From IMG/VR virus record IMGVR_UViG_3300032291_003921, positions 1 to 26,994 of that record: a DNA stretch of 26,994 nt. One strand, written 5' to 3'. This DNA is from a virus. Position 1 is the stretch's first letter. Each line of letters opens with the position of its first letter. The notes beneath the pieces are model-generated. The model saw only the letters and a list, made by a program, of their open reading frames with translations, had not been told where the DNA came from and searched no databases. The position numbers and the translations under genes were made by a program. Positions 16,343 to 23,893 of the stretch are shown piece after piece.

Positions 16343-19300
16343 ATGGCAAGAAAAAGAATATACGAGTACGTATTCACACCAGGCACAGCAGGTCTAGGCA
16401 CTGTACAGGTCCAGGATCGCATCAATCTGGAAGACTTTTTGGCCATATACGATACCACAACCAACACGTCAATCTACAACTTTGGAGCACCCACACAAGG
16501 TGGCACAGTGAGTTTTAGTACAGGTACCATTGCTGGCTTGCCCAACGCTTATGCCGGAGTGACCACACTGACTTTGGATTTGGACACGTCAACATTGAGT
16601 GCCAACGACAAACTGGCCATCTATGTGGAAGATCGCAACATCAGCACACAACCCTGGGAATTTGGTTTGGATGCCATTGGTCGTGCAAGAACCAGCAATC
16701 CCGAATCGTTAATTGATGCTGACTTTGAATATGGCCTGCAAAACACCAAATGGCAAAACGTGTCAACCATCAACAACATTCCTTCATTCTATGAAGATGT
16801 TGGTGCTGACTTGGTATACAATACCAACGGCTATGCTACTTTTTTAAGCAGCACCAACTTGTTGACCAGCAACGTTGATACCAGTGTGAATGCAGCCAAT
16901 GCCGGAACTCCAGCTTGGATCACAGATGATTATGCACTGTTGATCAGTCAAACACAGGGCAACGTCACACCGTTTGTGTCAAGTTACCTCACTGCCAACG
17001 TCAACAGTTCAGCAGAGCGTACATTCAGTGTGGCATCAACCACAGGTGTGTCTGTGGCAGATAATATTATTCTAATAGGACTGCCTACCACAGGCGGAAC
17101 TACCACAGCAGTCAGCAACATTACCAGCACTGCTACCACCACAGTCAACGTCACAAATGCATCAGCTGCAGGCATTGTGGCAGGCACTTATATCATTGTT
17201 GAAACCAACACAGCCAACATATACGAAGTCATGGCAGTGACTTCAGTGTCTACCAACGCACTCACTGTGGTGCGTCAAAGCAATGGCAGCAACCCCGGTG
17301 GTGTCAACATCAACACTGGCAATGATGTGTTTGTGGTCAACACACTGGAAGTTGCACAAGTGCAAGAAGTAACAGATGGCACAACACTGCAACTCAATCG
17401 TGGATGGTACAACATTCCAGCAGCCAACACATTGCCCACTGGTACAGTGTTCCAGAAGTTGAGCAGCAACGTGGAACTGGTCAAAATGACCACAGCCAGT
17501 ACAGCAGTCAACGGCACACAAACCATTGGCCGTACACAATTTAACACCACAGCACTCACAACTGCAGGCGTTGGATCGCCCTTGATCCGCATGACCGGTA
17601 TATTCTATGGTGGGTCAAACACCATTCCCACAGTCACAGTCAACGTCACAGACACTCCACTGGATGCCAACGAATATGTGAGTTTACAAAATACTTCAGC
17701 AACCAATGCTGAAGGTATCAACATTGTGTTCTTGGGCGAAACCAACAACTTTGCCTACTATCCACGCCGAGCACTCAATGTTGCCGCAGGATATCCAATA
17801 AACCAAACTGACACTGCTGTGCGTCAGGCATTTCCTTATACCGGTGCTGACTTTGACATTGTTAGTGTGGCCAGCGATGGTGGCAATCCCAGTATCATCA
17901 CAGTGACCACACTGTATGCGCACGGATTATTTCCAGGATGTCCAATCACAGTGGACATGACCTCAGGTACCAACGCCAGTTATGCCGAAGGATCGTTTAT
18001 TGTAAACGCCATTCCCAGCACTACCACATTCCAGTTCACTGCTAGAACAGGCGCTGTTGTGAGTGGTAGCCTGGCAGCTGTGATCAACGTGCGAAGCAAT
18101 GCTGTGTTCCAATCAAGACCATTTGACGGCGGTGTGCTCATGGGACCAGGCACCCCCACACGTGGAGCAAGTGCAACTCGCGTGACTAAAAAATATTTCC
18201 GCTATCAGTCTGGTAAAGGCATTTTGTTCAGCACAGGTACTGTGTTGGCTCCTACCTTGGACGTGGCCACAGTCTCATCCAGTGGTACTGCCATCAACAG
18301 CAACATCACCATTACCACTGACATTGAGCATGGACTCAATGCTGGTGCTACCATTGCACTGAGTGGTATTACCACATCAGGCTATGATGACACTGGATAT
18401 GTAGTTACAACCATCACCAGCGATACTGCGTTTGTGGTACAGGCGCAGAACCTACTGGGCAGTGCCACTCCTGTGTTGGGGCAACAACCAAGAATCAACG
18501 TCACAGGCTGGCAGGGTGCAAGCATACGTGCAGGCCTGTTTGATGATCAAAACGGTTTGTTCTGGGAAAACAATGGTATCACAGTCAACGCAGTACAGCG
18601 TACCAGCACTTTCCAAACAGCAGGCCTGGTCAACGTCAGTGTTGGCTCCAACCTTGTGACCGGCGACGGCAACTGCCGCTTCCAAGACCAACTCAATGTG
18701 GGTGACGTGGTTGTGATACGTGGTATGACACATTCAGTGGCGTCGATCACCAACAACAACAGAATGACAGTGGTGCCCACATTCCGTGGCGTGGCCAATC
18801 AAACTCGAGTGAAAATGGCCCTGCGCAACGAAATTCGTGTGCGCCAAGCAGACTTCAACATTGATCGTCTTGACGGCACAGGCCCATCAGGATTCAACCT
18901 TGATGCCAGCAAGATGCAGATGTATGCGTTGGAATATTCCTGGTACGGTGCTGGTACAGTTATCTGGATGTTGCGCGGACAAGATGGCAAATTCAATTGG
19001 GCACACAGACGTCCCAACAACAATTTGAGCAATGAAGCCTACATGCGTTCGGGTAACTTGCCTGCACGTTATGAAGCCATCAACGAAACTCCGGTGAACT
19101 CATTGAACGGTGCTATCACAGACATTCAAACCACAATCACCTTGCGAGATGCCACAGACTATCCATCTGCAAGTGTGACATATCCTGCCTATGTGATGAT
19201 TGACAGTGAAGTGATCAAATACTCCGGCAAGGCAGGCAACGACTTGACCGGTTGCACACGTGCCGCAACATTCACTCAATGGGCTGAAGGGCAAAGTCGC

Positions 19301-20299
19301 AGTTATACCAGTAGTGCCGCTGCCAGTCATGCAGATAATGCTGGTGTGATATTGATTTCTAACACTTGCGTGCCATTGGTAAGTCACTGGGGCAGTGCAG
19401 TTATCATGGACGGCAACTTCAACGGTGACGAAGGCTTCTCATTCACATACAATCGCAGCAACTATGGTTTGCCAGGCACAACAGGTGCCAGCCAAACTGC
19501 GTTCTTGATGAGACTGGCTCCCAGTGTGAGCAACAGCATTATTGGTGACTTGGGGCAACGTGACTTGATCAATCGTGCGCAGTTGACACTGGAAACGCTA
19601 ACAGTGAACGTCAGCGCAGGACGATATTTGGTCACAGGTATTTTGAATCCCAACAACATTGACTCAGCCAACACTGTGTGGGCTGGTTTGAACAATGCTG
19701 GTGGCGGCTTTCAGCCCAGCTTCACACAGTTTGCTGTGGCTCCACGTTATTCAAACGAATCCACTGGTGGTGTGCAGGCTGCGCCGTTGAACACAACTGG
19801 CGGTTTCTCTCGTTCGGGTGTCATGGTAAATTCAAGTTCAATCAAAACTTTCTCCAATTTAGCACCTGTGGTGGTATCCAGCTCAGGGTCAGGAGCCAAC
19901 TTGACTGTGCAGTTGAGTGCATCGAGAACCAGTTATTCAACTACCACTACGTCTATCTCAGTGCAAAATCCTGGCACAGGATATGCTGTGGGCGACACCT
20001 TGAAAATTCTTGGCAATGCCCTGGGTGGCTCAACTCCTACCAATGATTTGAACTTGACAGTGGCTGCGGTATCAGCAGACGTCACCGGTGGTGAACGCTT
20101 GTTTGCTTTTCCAATTCAGGCCACAGGGGTCAACTTGTTGAATCTGACACAGATCAAACAGATTGGTCAGAGTAGTATTCCGGGAACAGGCACATATCCC
20201 AATGGTCCAGAAGTGTTGGCTGTGGTGATCACTGCACTGAGCACACAATCAAACCCTGTGGGTGAGATTCAGTTGAGTTTCCAGGAAAGCCAGGCTTAA
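16343..20299 (+). CDS. Large virion structural (tail/baseplate-associated) protein, 1318 residues
   Basis: This protein starts MARKRIYEYVFTPGTAGLG and soon has RARTSNPESLIDADFEYGLQ, a segment I recognise from large structural proteins of T4-like marine phages. Two HGL modules (AHGLFPGCPITVDM near residue 523 and EHGLNAGATIALSG near 660) look like repeated Ig-like beta domains. YSWYGAGTVIWMLRGQDG and EAYMRSGNLPARYEA near 864-910 are strongly conserved in this family, and MIDSEVIKYSGKAGNDLTG follows near 950. It lacks the 17-residue repeats of its neighbours, so it is likely a shaft-base or baseplate attachment protein rather than a long fibre. The start is set by GGAG (16331-16334), inside the preceding gene. 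Its stop overlaps the convergent Nudix stop by 4 bases. No T4 counterpart can be named with confidence. Confidence 0.82.
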   Translation: MARKRIYEYVFTPGTAGLGTVQVQDRINLEDFLAIYDTTTNTSIYNFGAPTQGGTVSFSTGTIAGLPNAYAGVTTLTLDLDTSTLSANDKLAIYVEDRNISTQPWEFGLDAIGRARTSNPESLIDADFEYGLQNTKWQNVSTINNIPSFYEDVGADLVYNTNGYATFLSSTNLLTSNVDTSVNAANAGTPAWITDDYALLISQTQGNVTPFVSSYLTANVNSSAERTFSVASTTGVSVADNIILIGLPTTGGTTTAVSNITSTATTTVNVTNASAAGIVAGTYIIVETNTANIYEVMAVTSVSTNALTVVRQSNGSNPGGVNINTGNDVFVVNTLEVAQVQEVTDGTTLQLNRGWYNIPAANTLPTGTVFQKLSSNVELVKMTTASTAVNGTQTIGRTQFNTTALTTAGVGSPLIRMTGIFYGGSNTIPTVTVNVTDTPLDANEYVSLQNTSATNAEGINIVFLGETNNFAYYPRRALNVAAGYPINQTDTAVRQAFPYTGADFDIVSVASDGGNPSIITVTTLYAHGLFPGCPITVDMTSGTNASYAEGSFIVNAIPSTTTFQFTARTGAVVSGSLAAVINVRSNAVFQSRPFDGGVLMGPGTPTRGASATRVTKKYFRYQSGKGILFSTGTVLAPTLDVATVSSSGTAINSNITITTDIEHGLNAGATIALSGITTSGYDDTGYVVTTITSDTAFVVQAQNLLGSATPVLGQQPRINVTGWQGASIRAGLFDDQNGLFWENNGITVNAVQRTSTFQTAGLVNVSVGSNLVTGDGNCRFQDQLNVGDVVVIRGMTHSVASITNNNRMTVVPTFRGVANQTRVKMALRNEIRVRQADFNIDRLDGTGPSGFNLDASKMQMYALEYSWYGAGTVIWMLRGQDGKFNWAHRRPNNNLSNEAYMRSGNLPARYEAINETPVNSLNGAITDIQTTITLRDATDYPSASVTYPAYVMIDSEVIKYSGKAGNDLTGCTRAATFTQWAEGQSRSYTSSAAASHADNAGVILISNTCVPLVSHWGSAVIMDGNFNGDEGFSFTYNRSNYGLPGTTGASQTAFLMRLAPSVSNSIIGDLGQRDLINRAQLTLETLTVNVSAGRYLVTGILNPNNIDSANTVWAGLNNAGGGFQPSFTQFAVAPRYSNESTGGVQAAPLNTTGGFSRSGVMVNSSSIKTFSNLAPVVVSSSGSGANLTVQLSASRTSYSTTTTSISVQNPGTGYAVGDTLKILGNALGGSTPTNDLNLTVAAVSADVTGGERLFAFPIQATGVNLLNLTQIKQIGQSSIPGTGTYPNGPEVLAVVITALSTQSNPVGEIQLSFQESQA

Positions 20300-20721
20300 A
20301 TACCAGCAGCAAGATACCGCTCCACAGTGTCTATCTTGCTTTGTACAGCTTCGATGTTCACAGTGGACCATAGGCCAGGATGCATGGGTCTGGGCCATTG
20401 ACCTCGGTCAATCCAGGCATAGCCCATGTGTTCGTTGTTCAGCACTGGCACAAATTCATCTGTGACAACACATACCCAGGTGTTGTATTCAAACTGACCA
20501 TCTGATGATGTGAATTTTTCTAGTGGGACCAAGCGTTGATACTCGGGCATGCTGCCCAGTTCTTCAATGCACTCACGTTCCATGGCACCCAGCAGTGTTT
20601 CACCTGTTTCTACTTTGCCGCCTGGTAGTCCCCAAGATCCAGGATGCCTGGTATCATTGCGTAGCAAATAAAGATATCGTCCAGTTGCGCTGCTGCGGAA
20701 CCAAACTCCCACTGCCTTCAA
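20296..20721 (-). CDS. Nudix hydrolase
   Basis: The 141-residue protein carries a full Nudix box: G35, five residues, E41, seven residues, then RECIEELGS at 49-57, with the metal-binding REx2EE glutamates E50, E53 and E54 intact. Ser replaces the usual hydrophobic last residue. SWGLPGGKVE before the box is typical. Known: Nudix enzymes cleave nucleoside diphosphates linked to other groups, such as damaged dNTPs, ADP-ribose or capped RNA. The substrate here cannot be read from the sequence. The start is a TTG whose bases overlap the preceding TGA stop (TTGA), so translation is probably coupled to the gp15-like gene; a GTG three codons on is the alternative. It is the last gene of a late structural operon and meets the 1318-residue gene tail to tail. 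Confidence 0.88.
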   Translation of the reverse strand: MKAVGVWFRSSATGRYLYLLRNDTRHPGSWGLPGGKVETGETLLGAMERECIEELGSMPEYQRLVPLEKFTSSDGQFEYNTWVCVVTDEFVPVLNNEHMGYAWIDRGQWPRPMHPGLWSTVNIEAVQSKIDTVERYLAAGI

Positions 20722-22118
20722 AGTACCAGTCTCCAGGTTCCTCCAGGATACACACCCTGATAGCTTTTGATCCAGGCCTCACCGGTCCAACGATACTGTA
20801 TGCCTGTGGTGATGTTGGTGACATACTGTGTGTTGTTGGTTTCTGTGGCAGCACGGAATACCACATGCCAGTAGTTGTTGCTGTACTCAATGATATCATT
20901 GGCCTGTGCCACTAGACCACGACCATTGGCGCCAACCCAATCCATGGCCGGTGGAGAGTTGTCTACCAGTCCTGTGTCTTCAGTAAGCAGATATCTCACT
21001 CCTTGCAACACTGAATCTTCGGGTCGCGGACCCGAAGTCAACGGATTTATGATAGCATCAATAGGATCCAATGTGTTTTGTGGAGTGCTATCAATGTCCA
21101 CGCTGTACAACAAGAATCTGTCATCGTTGGGATCCAACACAATAGTGCCCACAACTTCGGTTTCGTCGGGCTGTATCAGCCTAATTTGACTGATGCCCGG
21201 ACGCAGTGATCCATACAAGTCGATCACAGCAGGCCACAATAGGTTGCTGTCGGCCACAATTTCAGTTTGAGCAAGACTTTCATTGCCAGGTTCTTGTGCC
21301 AAATCGCGCTGTTGTAAACACTGCAATTTGTTGCCAATCAGCACCGTGGCCCAGTTGAAAGGTGTGATTACTTGACGTGTGCCCAACAAAAGATCTTCAT
21401 TTTCGATTGCATTGTTGAGATCTCCCTGCGCATCATACATTGATGCAATCACACGTTCTATCACACCTAACTTTTTAACTTTGGCTGGACTAGATATCCA
21501 AATAGGCATACTGAATGTGAGAGTGGCAATGTCAATGGGATTGTCAGTGCCAATGGGCACTGACCGACTGGTCCATACAGTGCGATCTAAATACATTACA
21601 CTCAGGCTGGTCCAGTCAATGTAGTTGTCTGTGCTTTGAATTTCCAAACTGGGGTTGAACAAGGTCAGTACTTGTTCCAATAGTTGCAGTTTTTGATTGG
21701 TATTTGAAGTCCAGATGTCCAGGTTGATGGTGAGTTTGAATGGCACAGGCATAAGTCGTTCCACAGTGAATGCATTGCCTTGTGTGGTTTCATAAGTTTC
21801 TGTGGCTGGATCGTAAGTGCGTTGACGCACATTGATTTTGCTTACAAAGTAAGGATCTTGCATGCGACTTTGTTCGTAGTCCAGGCCAGTGATGTAAAAT
21901 GTCATCAGCGGCGTTGATGGCAAACTGTTGCGACTGTTTTCTTGCAAGATAGTTTGCGCATTACGACTGGCATCACCATAACGCACCGGCACACGAAGCA
22001 GTGCGGCGGCATTTACTCCGTCATTTTCATTGGCATACTCTACTTGAAATCCTGAAAAGATTCTAGTGAATTGCAGAAGGAATCTGCGTATTTGTTCGTC
22101 ATAAAAAAATTGTTGCAT
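20718..22118 (-). CDS. gp15: Tail sheath stabiliser and completion protein, gp15-like, with C-terminal extension
   Basis: The first ~250 residues follow the T4 gp15 plan. They open with FFYDEQIRRFLLQFTRIFSG, then LLRVPVRYGDASRNAQTIL, a strand series LMTFYITGLDYEQSRM, VPFKLTINLDIWTSNTNQK with the following LLEQVLTLFNPSLEI, and IDIATLTFSMPIWISSPAKV. Known: gp15 caps the tail tube and sheath and joins tail to neck. T4 gp15 is 272 residues; this one has 466, so ~200 residues are extra. The extension ends in a YRWTGEAWIK strand that looks like the RYNGIRWVK segment in the gp14-like neighbour. The ATG at 22118 overlaps the upstream stop (TAATG), with only a weak AGG site, which suggests coupled translation. 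The protein lies in the gene order 14-15, as in T4. Confidence 0.8.
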   Translation of the reverse strand: MQQFFYDEQIRRFLLQFTRIFSGFQVEYANENDGVNAAALLRVPVRYGDASRNAQTILQENSRNSLPSTPLMTFYITGLDYEQSRMQDPYFVSKINVRQRTYDPATETYETTQGNAFTVERLMPVPFKLTINLDIWTSNTNQKLQLLEQVLTLFNPSLEIQSTDNYIDWTSLSVMYLDRTVWTSRSVPIGTDNPIDIATLTFSMPIWISSPAKVKKLGVIERVIASMYDAQGDLNNAIENEDLLLGTRQVITPFNWATVLIGNKLQCLQQRDLAQEPGNESLAQTEIVADSNLLWPAVIDLYGSLRPGISQIRLIQPDETEVVGTIVLDPNDDRFLLYSVDIDSTPQNTLDPIDAIINPLTSGPRPEDSVLQGVRYLLTEDTGLVDNSPPAMDWVGANGRGLVAQANDIIEYSNNYWHVVFRAATETNNTQYVTNITTGIQYRWTGEAWIKSYQGVYPGGTWRLVL

Positions 22119-23458
22119 TATGTACCTGGTGGTAAGAATCCGCCTTGATCACCATTGTCAGCTCGGGGTCGAAGTATCTCACTCAGACTCTGACGACTTG
22201 GAATGTTGCCCAGGTCTTTGGTGTTTACTGTGGCTGTGTTATTTACGAAGCCGCTGCGCAGTGTTTTATTTGTTGGCCCATTGTCAAGATCAGTTCTTAC
22301 TCGGTCGTCAACTTTGACCCAGCGTATGCCATTGTAACGGAATAGTCGATTGGGTTTGTAGTCCAATCGCAACACATAATCGCCTGTAACAGGATCAGGT
22401 GGGAAGTTCACCGCAGGGGTAACTGGTATGCCATTGGGTGCTGTGCCACCACCTGTGAGATAACCTTGAGCGTAACCTTCTCCTGTGGGTGTGGTAGACA
22501 TTCCGCCTTGTGTGCCGTCCACTGTGGCATCGCCGTCTGTGGTCAAACTTGTGGGGTTGGCAGGTGTGCCATCCACAGTGGTGGGCTCAATGTAGAGTGT
22601 GGTATTTTCGTATCCTGACAGCGGAACTTCGGCATCTGCTTGTGCCAAAATAGCATCGTTAATTTCATAGTCTTTGACTCGTGTGCCTTGTACATCACTG
22701 ATAGTGGGCGGTGTGTATGGTGTCCAAAAATTAGTATTTGTAATGGCAGTATCAGCAGGCACATTGACTTTTGCTTGATAATAGTTGTCACCTTGATTGA
22801 CAATGGTACCAGTGGGATAAAAGTTGCCTGGGTCCCAGATGTTTTCTGCCACAAATGGCTTGTTGGTGATGGTATTGAACTCTTGTTGGTCTTTCATGGG
22901 GGTGCATTTTACACGCCACAAGTGAGGCAACCAAGTTTGGCTGAACCCTTCAGACGCAAAGTCTGCATCCTGAATAACATAGTATCTAGGCAAGGCACGG
23001 GGTATGTTGGAATTCAGCGGATGATAATCTTTTAAATTGGGAATTTCTATCACATCACCGTTCATGAGCTTGCGACCAAATGTGTCAATCATGGTGTTGT
23101 AATGAAACGTCATGAATATGGTGTCGTTGTTTAGAAACAAACCAAACTGTGTCAAATCAAAATCTACATCTTGTGTGTTGTACACACCACGCATGACGTA
23201 CACATCAGGATCATAAATTCTGTCGCGATTTTCCAGCAACAACAAGTCTTGAATGTTTAACACATCCACAGAGTCGTATGTGGGCTGTGTGGCATCAAAA
23301 TTACCACTCAATGCTGAATCATTGCCACCTGCTTGTGGGCCCATGTATTTGTGGATATAGATATCCAATCCGCCCACAGTGTATCGCTCGCGTATGGTAC
23401 GATCTAAAAATTGATAATCTCGGGTCCGGTTAGGCCGGTACATACTTAATCTTGGCAT
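22118..23458 (-). CDS. gp14: Neck protein, gp14-like, with a chitin-binding-module-like insert
   Basis: Residues ~25-195 match the T4 gp14 layout: GLDIYIHKYMGP, a long loop, VDFDLTQFGLFLNNDTIFMT, LMNGDVIEIPNLKDY, then RYYVIQDADF and LWRVKCTPMKDQQEF. Known: gp14 with gp13 closes the head and forms the neck. T4 gp14 is 256 residues; this one is 446. The extra part holds residues 206-248 (NIWDPGNFYPTGTIVNQG, DNYYQAK, NTNFWTPY), which fit the Trp/Tyr/Gly spacing of a CBM5/12 chitin-binding module, then a Gly/Pro/Thr-rich linker and RYNGIRWVK. The ATG at 23458 is only 4 bases past an exact TATAAATA late promoter; the in-frame ATG at residue 6 (MYRPNRTRDY) is an alternative start. The next gene overlaps its stop. 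Confidence 0.8.
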   Translation of the reverse strand: MPRLSMYRPNRTRDYQFLDRTIRERYTVGGLDIYIHKYMGPQAGGNDSALSGNFDATQPTYDSVDVLNIQDLLLLENRDRIYDPDVYVMRGVYNTQDVDFDLTQFGLFLNNDTIFMTFHYNTMIDTFGRKLMNGDVIEIPNLKDYHPLNSNIPRALPRYYVIQDADFASEGFSQTWLPHLWRVKCTPMKDQQEFNTITNKPFVAENIWDPGNFYPTGTIVNQGDNYYQAKVNVPADTAITNTNFWTPYTPPTISDVQGTRVKDYEINDAILAQADAEVPLSGYENTTLYIEPTTVDGTPANPTSLTTDGDATVDGTQGGMSTTPTGEGYAQGYLTGGGTAPNGIPVTPAVNFPPDPVTGDYVLRLDYKPNRLFRYNGIRWVKVDDRVRTDLDNGPTNKTLRSGFVNNTATVNTKDLGNIPSRQSLSEILRPRADNGDQGGFLPPGT

Positions 23459-23462
23459 GATA

Positions 23463-23470
23463 TATTTATA
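23463..23470 (-). promoter_or_regulatory. Perfect T4-type late promoter TATAAATA for the gp14-gp15-Nudix operon
   Basis: Read on the minus strand, 23470-23463 is exactly TATAAATA. It lies 4 bases before the annotated ATG of the gp14-like gene. A T4-type late promoter starts transcription about 6 bases past the octamer, which would place the mRNA start at or inside that ATG. Either the mRNA is nearly leaderless or translation starts at the downstream ATG (residue 6). Confidence 0.6.
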
Positions 23471-23496
23471 GTACTTTGGGTTTACCTTTGACAGGG

Positions 23497-23525
23497 TTGA
23501 CCAATAATTGCCAAAATGCTATAAT
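23497..23525 (+). promoter_or_regulatory. Sigma70-type early promoter, extended -10, for the 86-aa gene
   Basis: TTGACC (23497-23502), 17 bases, then TATAAT (23520-23525), with TGC directly before TATAAT giving an extended -10. The promoter faces away from the minus-strand late promoter at 23463-23470, and the ATG at 23555 lies about 30 bases past the -10. AAGGAG follows just before the ATG. Confidence 0.75.
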
Positions 23526-23554
23526 ACGGACTTACCAACACAAAGGAGCCCACA

Positions 23555-23815
23555 ATGTTTACAGATTTGCACAGCGAGATTATTAACAGTGTAGCACCAA
23601 ATTACAGTATCAATTATGAAGCAGAGGCTCTTGCAAGTTTTGAAGCCACTGGCGATGATTTGATGGAAGCACTTGAGACTCGTGCCACAGACTTTATTGC
23701 AGAGACTACAGGGGCAGATGTGCGCGAGGATCTGGGTGGCATCACAGTGTTTTTCCGTGGTAGTACTTTGGTTGCATTTTATGATTACGAGCAATTTAAA
23801 GGGCATGTGTTTTGA
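23555..23815 (+). CDS. Small acidic early protein, function unknown
   Basis: This 86-residue protein is acidic (many Asp and Glu) with no membrane segment or signal peptide. It runs MFTDLHSEIINSVAPNYSI, then a helical, Glu-rich middle (ASFEATGDDLMEALETRATD) and a beta-like end (GITVFFRGSTLVAFYDYEQF). I do not recognise its family. It has its own near-consensus sigma70-type promoter and an AAGGAG ribosome site, and a short hairpin follows it. This strong, separate expression signal next to the 377-residue gene with the same promoter design suggests early expression. Acidic small phage proteins of this kind sometimes inhibit host proteins or mimic DNA, but no evidence here singles that out. Confidence 0.7.
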   Translation: MFTDLHSEIINSVAPNYSINYEAEALASFEATGDDLMEALETRATDFIAETTGADVREDLGGITVFFRGSTLVAFYDYEQFKGHVF

Positions 23816-23820
23816 CCCTG

Positions 23821-23837
23821 AGCCCGCCAGGGCTTTT
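23821..23837 (+). terminator. Short terminator-like hairpin after the 86-aa gene
   Basis: AGCCC (23821-23825) pairs with GGGCT (23830-23834) around a 4-base GCCA loop, followed by TTTT. The stem is only 5 bp, so termination may be partial. The early promoter of the next gene begins 8 bases later (23842). Confidence 0.4.
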
Positions 23838-23841
23838 GGGG

Positions 23842-23870
23842 TTGACCAAAAATTCTTTTTCTGCTATAAT
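23842..23870 (+). promoter_or_regulatory. Sigma70-type early promoter, extended -10, for the 377-aa gene
   Basis: TTGACC (23842-23847), 17 bases, TATAAT (23865-23870), again with TGC before TATAAT. The same GGGTTGACCAA and GCTATAAT blocks, and the same AAGGAGCCCACA ribosome region, occur ahead of the 86-residue gene. It may also drive the radical SAM genes downstream, since no strong terminator intervenes. Confidence 0.78.
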
Positions 23871-23893
23871 TACATATAATTTAAGGAGCCCAC

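Noticed and set aside
16056-20046. Other short frames inside the 1318-residue and 130-residue genes
   Set aside because: They overlap well-supported genes in other frames, have no ribosome sites and no domain-like features.
2729-20299. Diversity-generating retroelement acting on the fibres
   Set aside because: No reverse transcriptase gene and no template/variable repeat pair with adenine-specific differences is visible in the window. One outside the window cannot be excluded.
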